Under the pieces are notes generated by a model that worked only from the letters and a program-made list of their open reading frames with translations, was not told the DNA's origin and made no database searches. A stretch of DNA of 64,000 nucleotides from Bacteroides sp. Its GTDB lineage: Bacteria > Bacteroidota > Bacteroidia > Bacteroidales > Muribaculaceae. The translations under genes were made by a program, and so were the position numbers. The first letter of the stretch is position 1. Each line of letters starts with the position of its first letter. Shown here in pieces: positions 45,000 to 53,498 of the stretch. The stretch lies in the NCBI GenBank assembly GCA_014802325.1, contig JAAVCK010000026.1, positions 62,001-126,000 of the forward strand. The letters run 5' to 3'.

Positions 45000-45039
45000 G
45001 TTGGATTATTTTTGTTATTGTATATATGCGTGAAATTTT

Positions 45040-45726
45040 TTACAAATATTTTTCTTCCGTCACTTGCAGACGGTCGTCGAGTGTGAAAAGCCGGGGTTTA
45101 CCGGTAGGTATCTCCTCGTTCATAATCTGCTCGGGAGTAAGCTTAAGCAGCATCATTACGAGAGCGCGGAGCGAATTACCGTGAGCGGCCACCATAACGG
45201 TGTCGTACAGATGGAGCGCAGGTGCAATTTTCTCTTCCCAGCACGGATATACTCTCTTTATAGCGTCGCGCAGCGACTCGGTAAGCGGCAGCTCGTCGGG
45301 CGAGAGAAGGGCATATCTATCGTCATGTCCAGGATAACGCGGGTCATCGACAGTCAGAGCCGGCGGCTCGACGTCATAGCTTCGACGCCATAATCTCACC
45401 TGTTCATCGCCGAACTTTTTGGCAGTCTCGGCTTTATTTAGGCCTTGCAGAGCACCATAATGGCGTTCGTTGAGATGCCAGTCTTTTTCCACCGGTATCC
45501 ACAGCCGGTCCATCTCGCGCAGAGCGAGGTCAAGCGTATTGATGGCGCGTGTGAGATAAGAGGTAAAGGCATATTGAGGCTTGAGTCCGGCCTGTTTGAT
45601 AATTCGGCCTGCTGTGCGGGCTTCTTCTTGCCCCTCGGGTGTAAGGGCAACATCGGTCCATCCGGTGAATCGGTTTTCAAGATTCCATTCGCTTTGGCCG
45701 TGGCGGAGCAGTATGAGCTGTTTCAT
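45040..45726 (-). CDS. gpmA: 2,3-bisphosphoglycerate-dependent phosphoglycerate mutase
   Basis: Glycolytic enzyme interconverting 3- and 2-phosphoglycerate. The 228-residue protein has the phospho-histidine motif LLRHGQSEWNLENRFTGW, then TSYLTRAINTL, LNERHYGALQGLNKAETA, RRSYDVEPPAL, and the second histidine in MVAAHGNSLRALVM. It is a little shorter at the C-terminus than E. coli GpmA (250). Single gene between fabG and the rpoD terminator. Confidence 0.94.
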   Translation of the reverse strand: MKQLILLRHGQSEWNLENRFTGWTDVALTPEGQEEARTAGRIIKQAGLKPQYAFTSYLTRAINTLDLALREMDRLWIPVEKDWHLNERHYGALQGLNKAETAKKFGDEQVRLWRRSYDVEPPALTVDDPRYPGHDDRYALLSPDELPLTESLRDAIKRVYPCWEEKIAPALHLYDTVMVAAHGNSLRALVMMLLKLTPEQIMNEEIPTGKPRLFTLDDRLQVTEEKYL

Positions 45727-45802
45727 ATCAGACGAGATTATATATATATTTGATTATGTAATAATAACACGTACCGCTGCGATTTAGTTGCCGGGCCGGA
45801 GA

Positions 45803-45839
45803 AAACAAAGTTGCACATCCCGAATCCGGGATATGCAAC
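45803..45839 (-). terminator. Terminator of rpoD
   Basis: GTTGCA-c-ATCCCG (45810-45822) pairs with CGGGAT-a-TGCAAC (45827-45839), loop AATC; on the minus strand TTTGTTTTCTCC follows. Confidence 0.82.
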
Positions 45840-45877
45840 CAAAATACTGTGATATGTAAGGTGGGTGTGGGATCTGA

Positions 45878-46738
45878 TTATTGTCCCAGATAAGTCTTGA
45901 GCAGGCGGCTCTTCTGACCTTTAAGGCGACGGATGGCTTTCTCCTTGATCTGACGAACGCGCTCGCGTGTGAGATCGAATTTTGCGCCTATTTCTTCAAG
46001 GGTCATTTCCTGGCAGCCAATGCCGAAGAACATTTTGAGAATATCCCGCTCGCGCTCATGGAGCTGCTTGAGAGCACGGTCAACTTCCTTGGCGAGTGAC
46101 TCCTGAGTGAGGGTGGCGTCGGCCATGGGGGAGTCATCGTTGGTGAGCACGTCGAGCAGAGAGTTTTCTTCTCCTTCCACGAAAGGAGCATCAACAGATA
46201 CGTGGCGGCCTGAAACTTTAAGAGTGTCAGCGATCTTGTCGACGGGCACTTCAAGGCGTTCGGCAAGTTCCTCAGGCGAAGGACGGCGTTCGTTTTCCTG
46301 CTCGAACTTCGAGAGAGCCTTGCTGATTTTGTTGAGCGAACCTACCTGATTGAGGGGCAGACGCACTATACGGCTCTGCTCGGCAAGCGCCTGAAGAATT
46401 GACTGGCGAATCCACCAAACGGCGTAGGAGATAAACTTGAAACCACGCGTTTCGTCAAACTTCTGGGCGGCCTTGATCAGACCGAGGTTACCCTCGTTGA
46501 TAAGGTCGGGGAGGCTCAGTCCCTGATTCTGATACTGCTTGGCTACAGACACCACGAAGCGTAAATTGGCCTTGACAAGTTTTTCGAGAGCCTTTTCGTC
46601 ACCCTGATGGATGCGCTGGGCGAGCTCTACTTCTTCTTCAACCGAGATAAGTTCCTCACGGCCAATCTCCTGAAGGAATTTGTCAAGCGATGCGCTTTCG
46701 CGATTAGTAATTGATTTTGTAATTTTTAATTGTCTCAT
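45878..46738 (-). CDS. rpoD: Primary sigma factor (short Bacteroidota sigma-70)
   Basis: A 286-residue housekeeping sigma factor lacking region 1.1. It has region 1.2 ([20 protein letters not shown]), region 2 ([56 protein letters not shown]), region 3 ([13 protein letters not shown]) and region 4 ([20 protein letters not shown]). The short form is the one known to recognise TTTG/TAnnTTTG promoters, which occur many times in this window. Monocistronic with its own promoter (46794-46764) and terminator. Confidence 0.96.
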   Translation of the reverse strand: MRQLKITKSITNRESASLDKFLQEIGREELISVEEEVELAQRIHQGDEKALEKLVKANLRFVVSVAKQYQNQGLSLPDLINEGNLGLIKAAQKFDETRGFKFISYAVWWIRQSILQALAEQSRIVRLPLNQVGSLNKISKALSKFEQENERRPSPEELAERLEVPVDKIADTLKVSGRHVSVDAPFVEGEENSLLDVLTNDDSPMADATLTQESLAKEVDRALKQLHERERDILKMFFGIGCQEMTLEEIGAKFDLTRERVRQIKEKAIRRLKGQKSRLLKTYLGQ

Positions 46739-46763
46739 TTGCTAAAAAGGCCAAATTAACATG

Positions 46764-46794
46764 CAAATTTAAGCATTTTCCCCGACAAAAGCAA
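46764..46794 (-). promoter_or_regulatory. Promoter of rpoD
   Basis: TTG (46794-46792), a 20-base spacer, TAAATTTG (46771-46764) on the minus strand. Leader about 20 nt. Confidence 0.65.
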
Positions 46795-46868
46795 GCATGT
46801 AGCGGGATATTAACACTTTTTGTCGCGAAGTCTTTTGGTAGTATAAACGTAAACGCGCCTATTTTATT

Positions 46869-46898
46869 TTTGCGCTTGAATAAAATTAATTACTTTTG
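46869..46898 (+). promoter_or_regulatory. Promoter of the MscS-type channel gene
   Basis: TTTG (46869-46872), an 18-base spacer, TACTTTTG (46891-46898). The in-frame TTG at 46870 lies inside the promoter and cannot be the start. Confidence 0.65.
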
Positions 46899-46947
46899 CA
46901 GAAAGTATACTTTTCATATAAGACCATCATTATCCTTACGATATACT

Positions 46948-48783
46948 ATGCGACGACTTTCGATCGGTTTGGCAGTTTTAATATCAATGATGCTTTTGCC
47001 GCTGTGTGTGGATGCACAGATCATAAAGCGCGCAGGTGAACTGATACAATCGGCTATCGACGACACTCGCTCCGACTCACTTTCGGTAGAGGAAATGGCG
47101 CGTCGCGATTCCATAAGATTGCATGAGATGGAACTTGAGCTTCATGAGTTGAAGCTCAATGAGATTGTGTTGCGGTCAGAGCTTGCCGATGCCCTTAACC
47201 AAAGCCACATAGCCGATTCAATCAAGCTTGCCGAGCAGCGGCAGCGCATTGATTCGCTTCGTGCCGTGACGCCCGGTGTGCCCGTTGTGGTGGAGGGTGA
47301 CACTCTGTTTACGATTTACGCCGCCCGTGGTGGATATTCCGCCGTGGATCGAGCTCAGACCATCGAGGAGACGCTGCTTAAGATAGGTAAAGACCGCCGT
47401 ATAAGGCGCGATTCGCTGTATATGCTCGACAATGAGAATTACGTCGACGTGATGTATGGCGACAAAGTAATTGTGACCCTTACCGAGCAGGATGCCTTGT
47501 GGCAGAGTACCACGCCGGCTGAACTGGCACAGGAATACATGCCGCTTCTTGCCGCTACTATCCATCATCTTAAAGAAGAACACAGTTTTTGGCAATATGC
47601 CAAAAGGGCGGGACTCTTTGTGCTTGTACTGACTATGCAGTTTATGCTTTTCAGACTGGTCAATTTCCTTTTCCGCCGATTGCGCCGCCGCTTGGTCAGC
47701 TTCGGCACAAACAGGCTCAAGCCCCTGGTGGTGAAAGACTACGAGCTGCTCAATACCCGTCGACTTTGCCGGATACTCGGTTATGCGGCCAACTTTGTGC
47801 GTATAATACTCCTGCTCTTGCTGCTTATCTTCACAGTGCCGATTCTTTTTGCCATCTTCCCGCAGACCGAAAATCTGGCGCTACGCATATTTTCTTATAT
47901 AATCGATCCGATAGTGATGGTGGTGAAGTCGATTGTGGAATATATACCCAATCTGTTTATCATAATTGTAATATGGACATGTGTGAGATATATCGTGAAG
48001 GGATTGCGGTATATAGCCGGTGAAATACAAAATGAAAAACTCAAGATTTCCGGATTTTATCCCGATTGGGCCGAACCTACGTTCAATATCATCCGCTTCC
48101 TGCTCTACGCCTTCATGATTGCGATGATCTATCCCTATCTACCGGGATCGGAATCGGGAGTGTTTCAAGGGATATCGGTGTTTGTCGGTCTGATAGTGTC
48201 ACTCGGATCGAGCACGGTGATAAGCAACTTCATAGCCGGGTTTGTCATCACTTACATGCGCCCGTTTAAAGTAGGAGATTTTATTAAGGTAAAGGATACG
48301 ACCGGCAATGTGATAGAGAAGACCCCGTTTGTCACCCGTCTGCGCACCATCAAGAATGAGATTATCACCATACCTAACTCGTTCATCATGTCGGGCGACA
48401 CGGTCAACTACAGTGCTTCGGCGCGCACCTACGGACTCATCATCCATACCATGCTGACCATGGGTTATGAAACCCCTTGGCGCGAGGTACACCAACTTCT
48501 GATCGACTCCGCTCTGGCTACCCCGGGGGTGCTCAACAGTCCGCAGCCTTTTGTGCTGGAGACCGAGCTTAACGACAATTACATGTGCTATCAGATCAAC
48601 GCATATATAGCCGATGCCGACATAATGCCTCAGATTACATCAGACCTTCTGCAAAATATTCAGGACAACTTCCGTGATGCCGGTATCGAGCTTGTTGCAC
48701 CGCACTACATATCCGCGCGCGACGGCAATGCATCGAAAGTGCCTCCGCTGATGCAGCGCCGCAGGGATACCGCTGAAGAATAG
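46948..48783 (+). CDS. MscS-family mechanosensitive channel
   Basis: A 611-residue inner-membrane channel that releases solutes under osmotic stress. A signal peptide (MRRLSIGLAVLISMMLLPLC) leads a periplasmic coiled-coil part (about 30-200). Several membrane helices follow (about 210-235, 270-300, 310-345, 370-400). The pore helix has the MscS pattern GLIVSLGSSTVISNFIAGFV, and the cytoplasmic beta domain has MRPFKVGDFIKVKDTTGNV and IITIPNSFIMSGDTVNYS. Longer than E. coli MscS (286), like MscM-type members. The ATG at 46948 is chosen because the upstream frame overlaps the promoter. Confidence 0.92.
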   Translation: MRRLSIGLAVLISMMLLPLCVDAQIIKRAGELIQSAIDDTRSDSLSVEEMARRDSIRLHEMELELHELKLNEIVLRSELADALNQSHIADSIKLAEQRQRIDSLRAVTPGVPVVVEGDTLFTIYAARGGYSAVDRAQTIEETLLKIGKDRRIRRDSLYMLDNENYVDVMYGDKVIVTLTEQDALWQSTTPAELAQEYMPLLAATIHHLKEEHSFWQYAKRAGLFVLVLTMQFMLFRLVNFLFRRLRRRLVSFGTNRLKPLVVKDYELLNTRRLCRILGYAANFVRIILLLLLLIFTVPILFAIFPQTENLALRIFSYIIDPIVMVVKSIVEYIPNLFIIIVIWTCVRYIVKGLRYIAGEIQNEKLKISGFYPDWAEPTFNIIRFLLYAFMIAMIYPYLPGSESGVFQGISVFVGLIVSLGSSTVISNFIAGFVITYMRPFKVGDFIKVKDTTGNVIEKTPFVTRLRTIKNEIITIPNSFIMSGDTVNYSASARTYGLIIHTMLTMGYETPWREVHQLLIDSALATPGVLNSPQPFVLETELNDNYMCYQINAYIADADIMPQITSDLLQNIQDNFRDAGIELVAPHYISARDGNASKVPPLMQRRRDTAEE

Positions 48784-48792
48784 AAAAGCAGC

Positions 48793-48820
48793 TCCCGACG
48801 TCGCGTCGGGAACTCCCTTC
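48793..48820 (+). terminator. Possible terminator after the MscS gene
   Basis: TCCCGACG (48793-48800), loop TCG, CGTCGGGA (48804-48811), then a pyrimidine-rich ACTCCCTTC. The T-run is weak. Confidence 0.5.
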
Positions 48821-48837
48821 TCTTGTATGAATGTTAA

Positions 48838-49158
48838 TCAGTGGCATACGTTGAACCGTGTTTTCTTACCGTTGACACGTAGCCTTACTTTCGGGTTGGA
48901 GAACTGTGTCAAATGTGGGAATGTTACGGTAACTTCCACCATTCCGTCCTTAATCAAGGCTTTTACGGATGTCGCCTTGTATTCCCGGCCTGAAGTAACC
49001 AGTTTGACATCGGAGATAGTGTATCGTTTTCCCGGTTTGTCGTCGGAGAATATTATGGTTACCTTGTCGTCATAGTTGTTGAAACTTCGACAACGGGGTT
49101 TAGCGCAAGCTGCCACGCATGTGAGCAGACACATGATTGATATGATAAGATTCTTCAT
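48838..49158 (-). CDS. Small exported protein of unknown function
   Basis: A 106-residue protein not recognised from any family. It starts MKNLIISIMCLLTCVAACAK, a signal peptide in which VAAC (Cys18) could be a lipobox. The mature part is about 88 residues, basic and beta-strand-rich (DKVTIIFSDDKPGKRYTISD, EVTVTFPHL, VRLRVNGKK). The frame is open upstream to 49224, inside the receptor gene, but the ATG at 49158 gives the signal peptide. It lies 13 bases after the TonB-receptor-like gene and is surely co-transcribed with it, so it may be its partner. Confidence 0.75.
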   Translation of the reverse strand: MKNLIISIMCLLTCVAACAKPRCRSFNNYDDKVTIIFSDDKPGKRYTISDVKLVTSGREYKATSVKALIKDGMVEVTVTFPHLTQFSNPKVRLRVNGKKTRFNVCH

Positions 49159-49171
49159 GATAATAATTGGT

Positions 49172-51481
49172 TTAAAATCTTGATTTTTCGGAATTACCGG
49201 CGCCGGTACCGCGGTAACGGTCACGGGTGGTGTTGAAGCGGTATTGAAGTGTGAGCATTACCGAGCGGTTGGGGGAGAAGTTTTTCTGTATCAGCTGCAC
49301 GGCATCGCTGCACAAACGGGCATTTTTGCCTGAAGTATCGAACAGATCTTTTGCCTCAAGAGTGATGCTGAATGAATCGTTGAAAAATCCCTTGTAAATT
49401 TTAGCGTTGACATACCACGGGGTATTGGTCATTCTGATATTGTTGTCCCACGACGGAGTCATTACCTGCGCATCCACATTAAGCCATATATCTAATGGCA
49501 GATGGATGGAATTTTGCCATTGAATCATGAATCCCGGGGTATTCATCTTAGTAGGCCGGCCGTTGACAGGAAGAGTAAGCCATTGTTTCATCACGCCGGC
49601 ATTGACTCTGGGTTGCCATGCTCCCACTGTGAACTGACCTCCGGCAAATGCCGAAAACTCATGCCTGTGGTCAAGATTGGCAGTTTTGATGAGGGTTGCT
49701 TCCCCGGAGTGGCCGAATGGCTCGGTAATATGGTACACGCCGTCCTTAAGGTAAGAATATGACAGTTGCATGTATAAGTACTTCCATTGAGCCATATATT
49801 CCACCGTGTGAATTTTCGTGGGCCGGAGGTAGGGATTGCCTGTCTCATAAGTGAGCCTGTTGATGTAGGAAACCGTACCGTCGAGCTGTCCGTAGCCCGG
49901 GCGCACGGTCTTGCCGGCGTAGTTTAGCCCCATGTTGACTTTACCCAGACGGGTTGACATACTGAGAGAGGGGAAAAGATTGTTGTATCTTTTGCTCTGA
50001 TCCTCACGAAGTTTTCCAATTTCATAATAGGCGAATTTCACATGCTCGTAGCGCAGACCTATGCCTATATTGAACGTGCCAAACTGCTGACTGACGTAGA
50101 GAAAAGTAGCCATGTTGCTTTCGTCAACCCTGTTGTCGGCATCGCTAATATCGGCAATATTGGCTGAAAAAAGATTGGATGAACGGGTATCGGCATATTC
50201 TTCTCCAACTTCGATTTCACCATGCCATATGGGATAACTTAACACCAACTTTTCGGCCGACATGCGTATGCGGTTGACCGATGACGTGATCACCAACCGA
50301 TCAGTACCGAGCTCGGCTGTCTCGTTGTTATGAGAATCCTGACGCTGCTTTGTCCACATATAATCGGCATTGAAGTCGATACCGAGTTTCCCCACCGACC
50401 CGTTGTAGTACAGATTGGCTGAGTGCAGGGGCAGGCCGTTGGATTGGCTGTCCATTTTGGTGTCGATTAGTTCTGTTAACGATCCGTCCTGCCATACCTC
50501 AGTGGGAGTCGTGCCTGTAACCGAATGGCGGTTCCATCCGCTGCGGTAGTAGGCGCCTATGTTGTGATGCTCATTGATGAGCCACGAAAAACCGATTTTT
50601 CCGTTCATGTCATTGTAGCGCTCTTTCCAAGTGGTACGAATCTTTTGCAGATATTTTCCCGACTGAGTTGTCGTCGTCAGGTCGTCGGTGCGGTCAGTAT
50701 AGTTATGGCCATACCACCATCCGTAGTTGGCGAAGATTTCAAGCCCGGCGGTACGATACTTCATTTCAACGGAGTTGCCGGTGCGGAAGTCGTGCTGAAA
50801 ACCGTTGTCGCTGCGGAATGTTCCGCTCCATCCGTCGCCTTTTGGGGGCTTGGTGCGTATCTTAATCACTGATTTTACCTCGGCAGAATAGGCTGCCCCG
50901 GGATTGGTTACAACCTCTACATTCTTGATGTCATGCGAACTGAGTTGCTTCAATTCAGTGAGATCGTTGACCTTTCGTCCGTTAATGTATATTTCAGGCG
51001 TTCCTTTGCCGAATACTTCGGGGGAGCCCTCGTTGTATATCACCATCGGCACACGTGCCAGCACATCGTTGGCCGTTCCGGCGATAGCGAGTGAACTTCC
51101 CTCGACACTCGTCACAAGAGCGTTGCCTTTCAAGGCGGTTGCGGGGCGGGCGGCTTTCACCACCACTTCACCAAGTTCTACGCTTGACGGTGCGAGATGC
51201 ACCGTAACCGTATCACCCGACGAAGGTATCGCGACGGATTGACTGTCGTAACCAATTAAAGAGATCGTTGCGGTAAGGTGGCCCGAATTATCGGTGGTAA
51301 CAGTGAAGTTACCCGATTTATCGGTAATTGTTCCGGTGACGAAGGTGGAATCGCGGTAAATCACCACGTTTACATATTCGAGCGGAGTATCGTTTTCTCC
51401 GAGTACCTGACCTGTGATTTCGCGGCCAAGAGCCGTGAATATTGCCGTGAGAGCAATAATTAAAGTAATTGCTTGTTTCAT
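49172..51481 (-). CDS. TonB-receptor-like outer-membrane beta-barrel protein
   Basis: A 769-residue outer-membrane protein. It has a signal peptide (MKQAITLIIALTAIFTALG). A carboxypeptidase-regulatory-like Ig domain follows (about 22-105; ITGQVLGENDTPLEYVNVVI). A plug domain comes next (about 110-215; VPMVIYNEGSPEVFGKGTPE, INGRKVNDLTEL, VEVVTNPGAAYSAE). A C-terminal barrel fills the rest, of the outer-membrane-beta-barrel (OMP_b-brl_3) type. No SusD partner is present, so it is not a glycan SusCD pair. A full promoter lies at 51609-51577 and the small exported protein follows. The substrate is unknown. Confidence 0.88.
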   Translation of the reverse strand: MKQAITLIIALTAIFTALGREITGQVLGENDTPLEYVNVVIYRDSTFVTGTITDKSGNFTVTTDNSGHLTATISLIGYDSQSVAIPSSGDTVTVHLAPSSVELGEVVVKAARPATALKGNALVTSVEGSSLAIAGTANDVLARVPMVIYNEGSPEVFGKGTPEIYINGRKVNDLTELKQLSSHDIKNVEVVTNPGAAYSAEVKSVIKIRTKPPKGDGWSGTFRSDNGFQHDFRTGNSVEMKYRTAGLEIFANYGWWYGHNYTDRTDDLTTTTQSGKYLQKIRTTWKERYNDMNGKIGFSWLINEHHNIGAYYRSGWNRHSVTGTTPTEVWQDGSLTELIDTKMDSQSNGLPLHSANLYYNGSVGKLGIDFNADYMWTKQRQDSHNNETAELGTDRLVITSSVNRIRMSAEKLVLSYPIWHGEIEVGEEYADTRSSNLFSANIADISDADNRVDESNMATFLYVSQQFGTFNIGIGLRYEHVKFAYYEIGKLREDQSKRYNNLFPSLSMSTRLGKVNMGLNYAGKTVRPGYGQLDGTVSYINRLTYETGNPYLRPTKIHTVEYMAQWKYLYMQLSYSYLKDGVYHITEPFGHSGEATLIKTANLDHRHEFSAFAGGQFTVGAWQPRVNAGVMKQWLTLPVNGRPTKMNTPGFMIQWQNSIHLPLDIWLNVDAQVMTPSWDNNIRMTNTPWYVNAKIYKGFFNDSFSITLEAKDLFDTSGKNARLCSDAVQLIQKNFSPNRSVMLTLQYRFNTTRDRYRGTGAGNSEKSRF

Positions 51482-51576
51482 AAGTTTCAGCTATAAGTAT
51501 ATTTGAAATATTTTTTCAGTTTGATCAGAGCGTCAATAATGTCGATGCAGTCAGAGGTAATATGTTTCCGATGATG

Positions 51577-51609
51577 CAAAATTATGTCTGAACCGATTTT
51601 AACTCCAAA
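51577..51609 (-). promoter_or_regulatory. Promoter of the TonB-receptor-like operon
   Basis: TTTG (51609-51606), a 21-base spacer, TAATTTTG (51584-51577) on the minus strand. Leader about 90 nt to the ATG at 51481. Confidence 0.65.
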
Positions 51610-51623
51610 TATAAAAGTCTTAA

Positions 51624-51669
51624 TACAGTAAATGCAACTCGCTGAAAATCAGCGGTTGCATTTACTGTA
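51624..51669. terminator. Long near-perfect hairpin after the TPR-LuxR gene
   Basis: TACAGTAAATGCAA (51624-51637) pairs with TTGCATTTACTGTA (51656-51669); inside, CGCTGA/TCAGCG closes an AAA loop. About 21 base pairs with one bulge. T-rich sequence lies on both sides. It may end the regulator transcript or serve as a protein site; the flanking promoter is 15 bases away. Confidence 0.7.
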
Positions 51670-51705
51670 ATTCTTAATTTTACGGAAAGACGTCTTAACG
51701 GGTAC

Positions 51706-53364
51706 TTAATGAGCCATCCCGGCGCGTAAAAATATCACGATATCCTCTTTCTCGGGTACTCCCAGTTTCTTCCTTATCGACGATTTGCGCACATAGATGG
51801 TAGAAGTGGTCTGACCGGTGATAACGCTTATTTCCTTAGTTGAGAATCCGGCTACCATGAGCACTATTATCTGCTCTTCTTTCAAGCTGAGCGTGTGTCC
51901 ATATCGGTCGTGAAGTTTGGTATAGAAATCGGAATACAGATTGTCGATTAACTCAAATACGTTTTTCCAATTTACGAGTTCACCGCTGGTCTCTCCTTCG
52001 ATCGATGAGATTTTGCGGAGCATCTCGCGGTTTTGTTCGGTGGGAGTCTCGGCTACCATCTTGATAATTCCGAGTTGCTGAATCATTGCGCGGCGAAGTG
52101 CCGGGAGATTGGGTGAATCTATGTGAGATACCGGTACCGATTTATATTCGTCGACCATTTTTTGCAGAGCCTCGATGCGTTCCTCGTTATCGCGCTCCCG
52201 CTGGCGGCGGATTATGATAATCCACGCTGCAACAGCGAGCGATATCAGAGCCGCTATACCTGTCACGAGAATTATTACCGTCTTGTGTTCGCTCTCGGCC
52301 TTGAGGGCAAGTGCACGGCTCTCCTGCCTGAGTGCACCGCGCTCCGACTCCCATTGCGATGCCTGCATGCGGTTGAAGCGTTCACGCTGGCGGTTGTTCT
52401 GTCCGTTGACATGTGAAAGTTTCATGCGACCTGATTGCTTGAAGTCAATCATGGTTTTAAGCAGATTGCTGTAGCTACGGTAATAGGTCTCGTCTTTCCC
52501 TCGGAATTTTAATGCGAAACTGTCGGCAATGGCGAGTTCTCCGGTTGCAAGGGGTATGTTGCCTGTGTTCAGGGCGTTTATCGCCCGCATGAGGTGGAGA
52601 ATGTCAGCCGCACCATTGTCAGGGCCGGCATGTGTGAATATATAATCAATTAATTTTTCACTCTCGGCATATCGGCCAAGTTCGGTAAGTATCTGGCAGC
52701 GCTCTACCGACAGCATGAAATGCTTTTCACCCCACTGATGTTTGCCGGAATAGTCTATCAGATCTTCTATAATATATAGAGCCGAGTCCATCTTTTCAGC
52801 GTTCAAGTAGGCATCACACAGCATATATCTTGCCTCCATATTTTTGAGAGAATCGGTTTCGAGAGCCACCAGACGTCGGGCAAGCGGAATGATTTCCTCT
52901 CCTTGATATTCCGAAGCACCAAGTAAAACACGTATACGTAAAGCCTGTGTCATCAGTGAATCAGGTACGTTGTCAAGACCGGTGATTGAATCAAGTAATG
53001 ACACAGCCCCATGAGTATCGCCTACCCAAAACTTGTAAAAGGCCAGTACCGTACCGCTGCGCATATCCCTTACTATATCTTTCCCGCGGTAATAATCGTG
53101 GGCGAATGTAATCAGGGAGTCGGCTATCAGCGAGCGGTTTTGCCGCAAGTGTCCCCATGCGCGGAGGTAATGATAATGGGCACGCAGGGAGTCCTCGGTG
53201 AGTTCCGAAGGATCAATCTTATCAAGCAATGACAGCGCGCTGTCGGTATCGACAGCGAACAGACGGTCTGCCGCGGCTATTATATCCCGGTGGTATGACT
53301 GCGGACGCGAGCACGAAATAATGCCTGCGAGAAGAGTGATGACGATTAATAACTTCGATTTCAT
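51706..53364 (-). CDS. Lipoprotein-like TPR membrane regulator with LuxR-type HTH
   Basis: A 552-residue protein. The N-terminus has a signal with lipobox-like IISC (Cys18). A helical TPR-like region follows (about 25-340; ADRLFAVDTDSALSLLDKID, ARYMLCDAYLNAEKMDSALY). One membrane helix comes next (about 355-380, TGIAALISLAVAAWIIII), then a coiled-coil linker. The C-terminal LuxR/GerE HTH (about 485-552) has LSLKEEQIIVLMVAGFSTKE and TSTIYVRKSSIRKKLGVPEK. A periplasmic sensor is thus linked to a cytoplasmic DNA-binding domain. The open frame runs upstream to 53637 across the ABC operon terminator; the ATG at 53364 gives the proper signal. Confidence 0.85.
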   Translation of the reverse strand: MKSKLLIVITLLAGIISCSRPQSYHRDIIAAADRLFAVDTDSALSLLDKIDPSELTEDSLRAHYHYLRAWGHLRQNRSLIADSLITFAHDYYRGKDIVRDMRSGTVLAFYKFWVGDTHGAVSLLDSITGLDNVPDSLMTQALRIRVLLGASEYQGEEIIPLARRLVALETDSLKNMEARYMLCDAYLNAEKMDSALYIIEDLIDYSGKHQWGEKHFMLSVERCQILTELGRYAESEKLIDYIFTHAGPDNGAADILHLMRAINALNTGNIPLATGELAIADSFALKFRGKDETYYRSYSNLLKTMIDFKQSGRMKLSHVNGQNNRQRERFNRMQASQWESERGALRQESRALALKAESEHKTVIILVTGIAALISLAVAAWIIIIRRQRERDNEERIEALQKMVDEYKSVPVSHIDSPNLPALRRAMIQQLGIIKMVAETPTEQNREMLRKISSIEGETSGELVNWKNVFELIDNLYSDFYTKLHDRYGHTLSLKEEQIIVLMVAGFSTKEISVITGQTTSTIYVRKSSIRKKLGVPEKEDIVIFLRAGMAH

Positions 53365-53371
53365 TTCACCG

Positions 53372-53379
53372 CAAACATA
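53372..53379 (-). promoter_or_regulatory. -7 promoter box abutting the TPR-LuxR gene
   Basis: TATGTTTG on the minus strand fits TAnnTTTG and ends 7 bases before the ATG at 53364, implying a near-leaderless mRNA. No -33 box at 20 bases. Confidence 0.45.
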
Positions 53380-53443
53380 CAAAAAATTATCCAAATCCCC
53401 GCCCCGCAAGCGACTTTTTGACAAAAAAGTACGGATATAAAGA

Positions 53444-53476
53444 AAGGCCGCAGACCTGAGCGGGGTCTGCGGCCTT
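53444..53476 (-). terminator. Terminator of the sigma/ABC operon
   Basis: A 13-bp perfect stem (AAGGCCGCAGACC 53444-53456 with GGTCTGCGGCCTT 53464-53476). The minus strand continues TTTCTTTATAT. It lies 22 bases past the permease stop. Confidence 0.82.
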
Positions 53477-53498
53477 AGGTGAGAGGGTATCGTAGAGA

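Noticed and set aside
46870-46947. TTG start 78 bases upstream for the MscS gene
   Set aside because: The TTG is inside the promoter and would bury the signal peptide.
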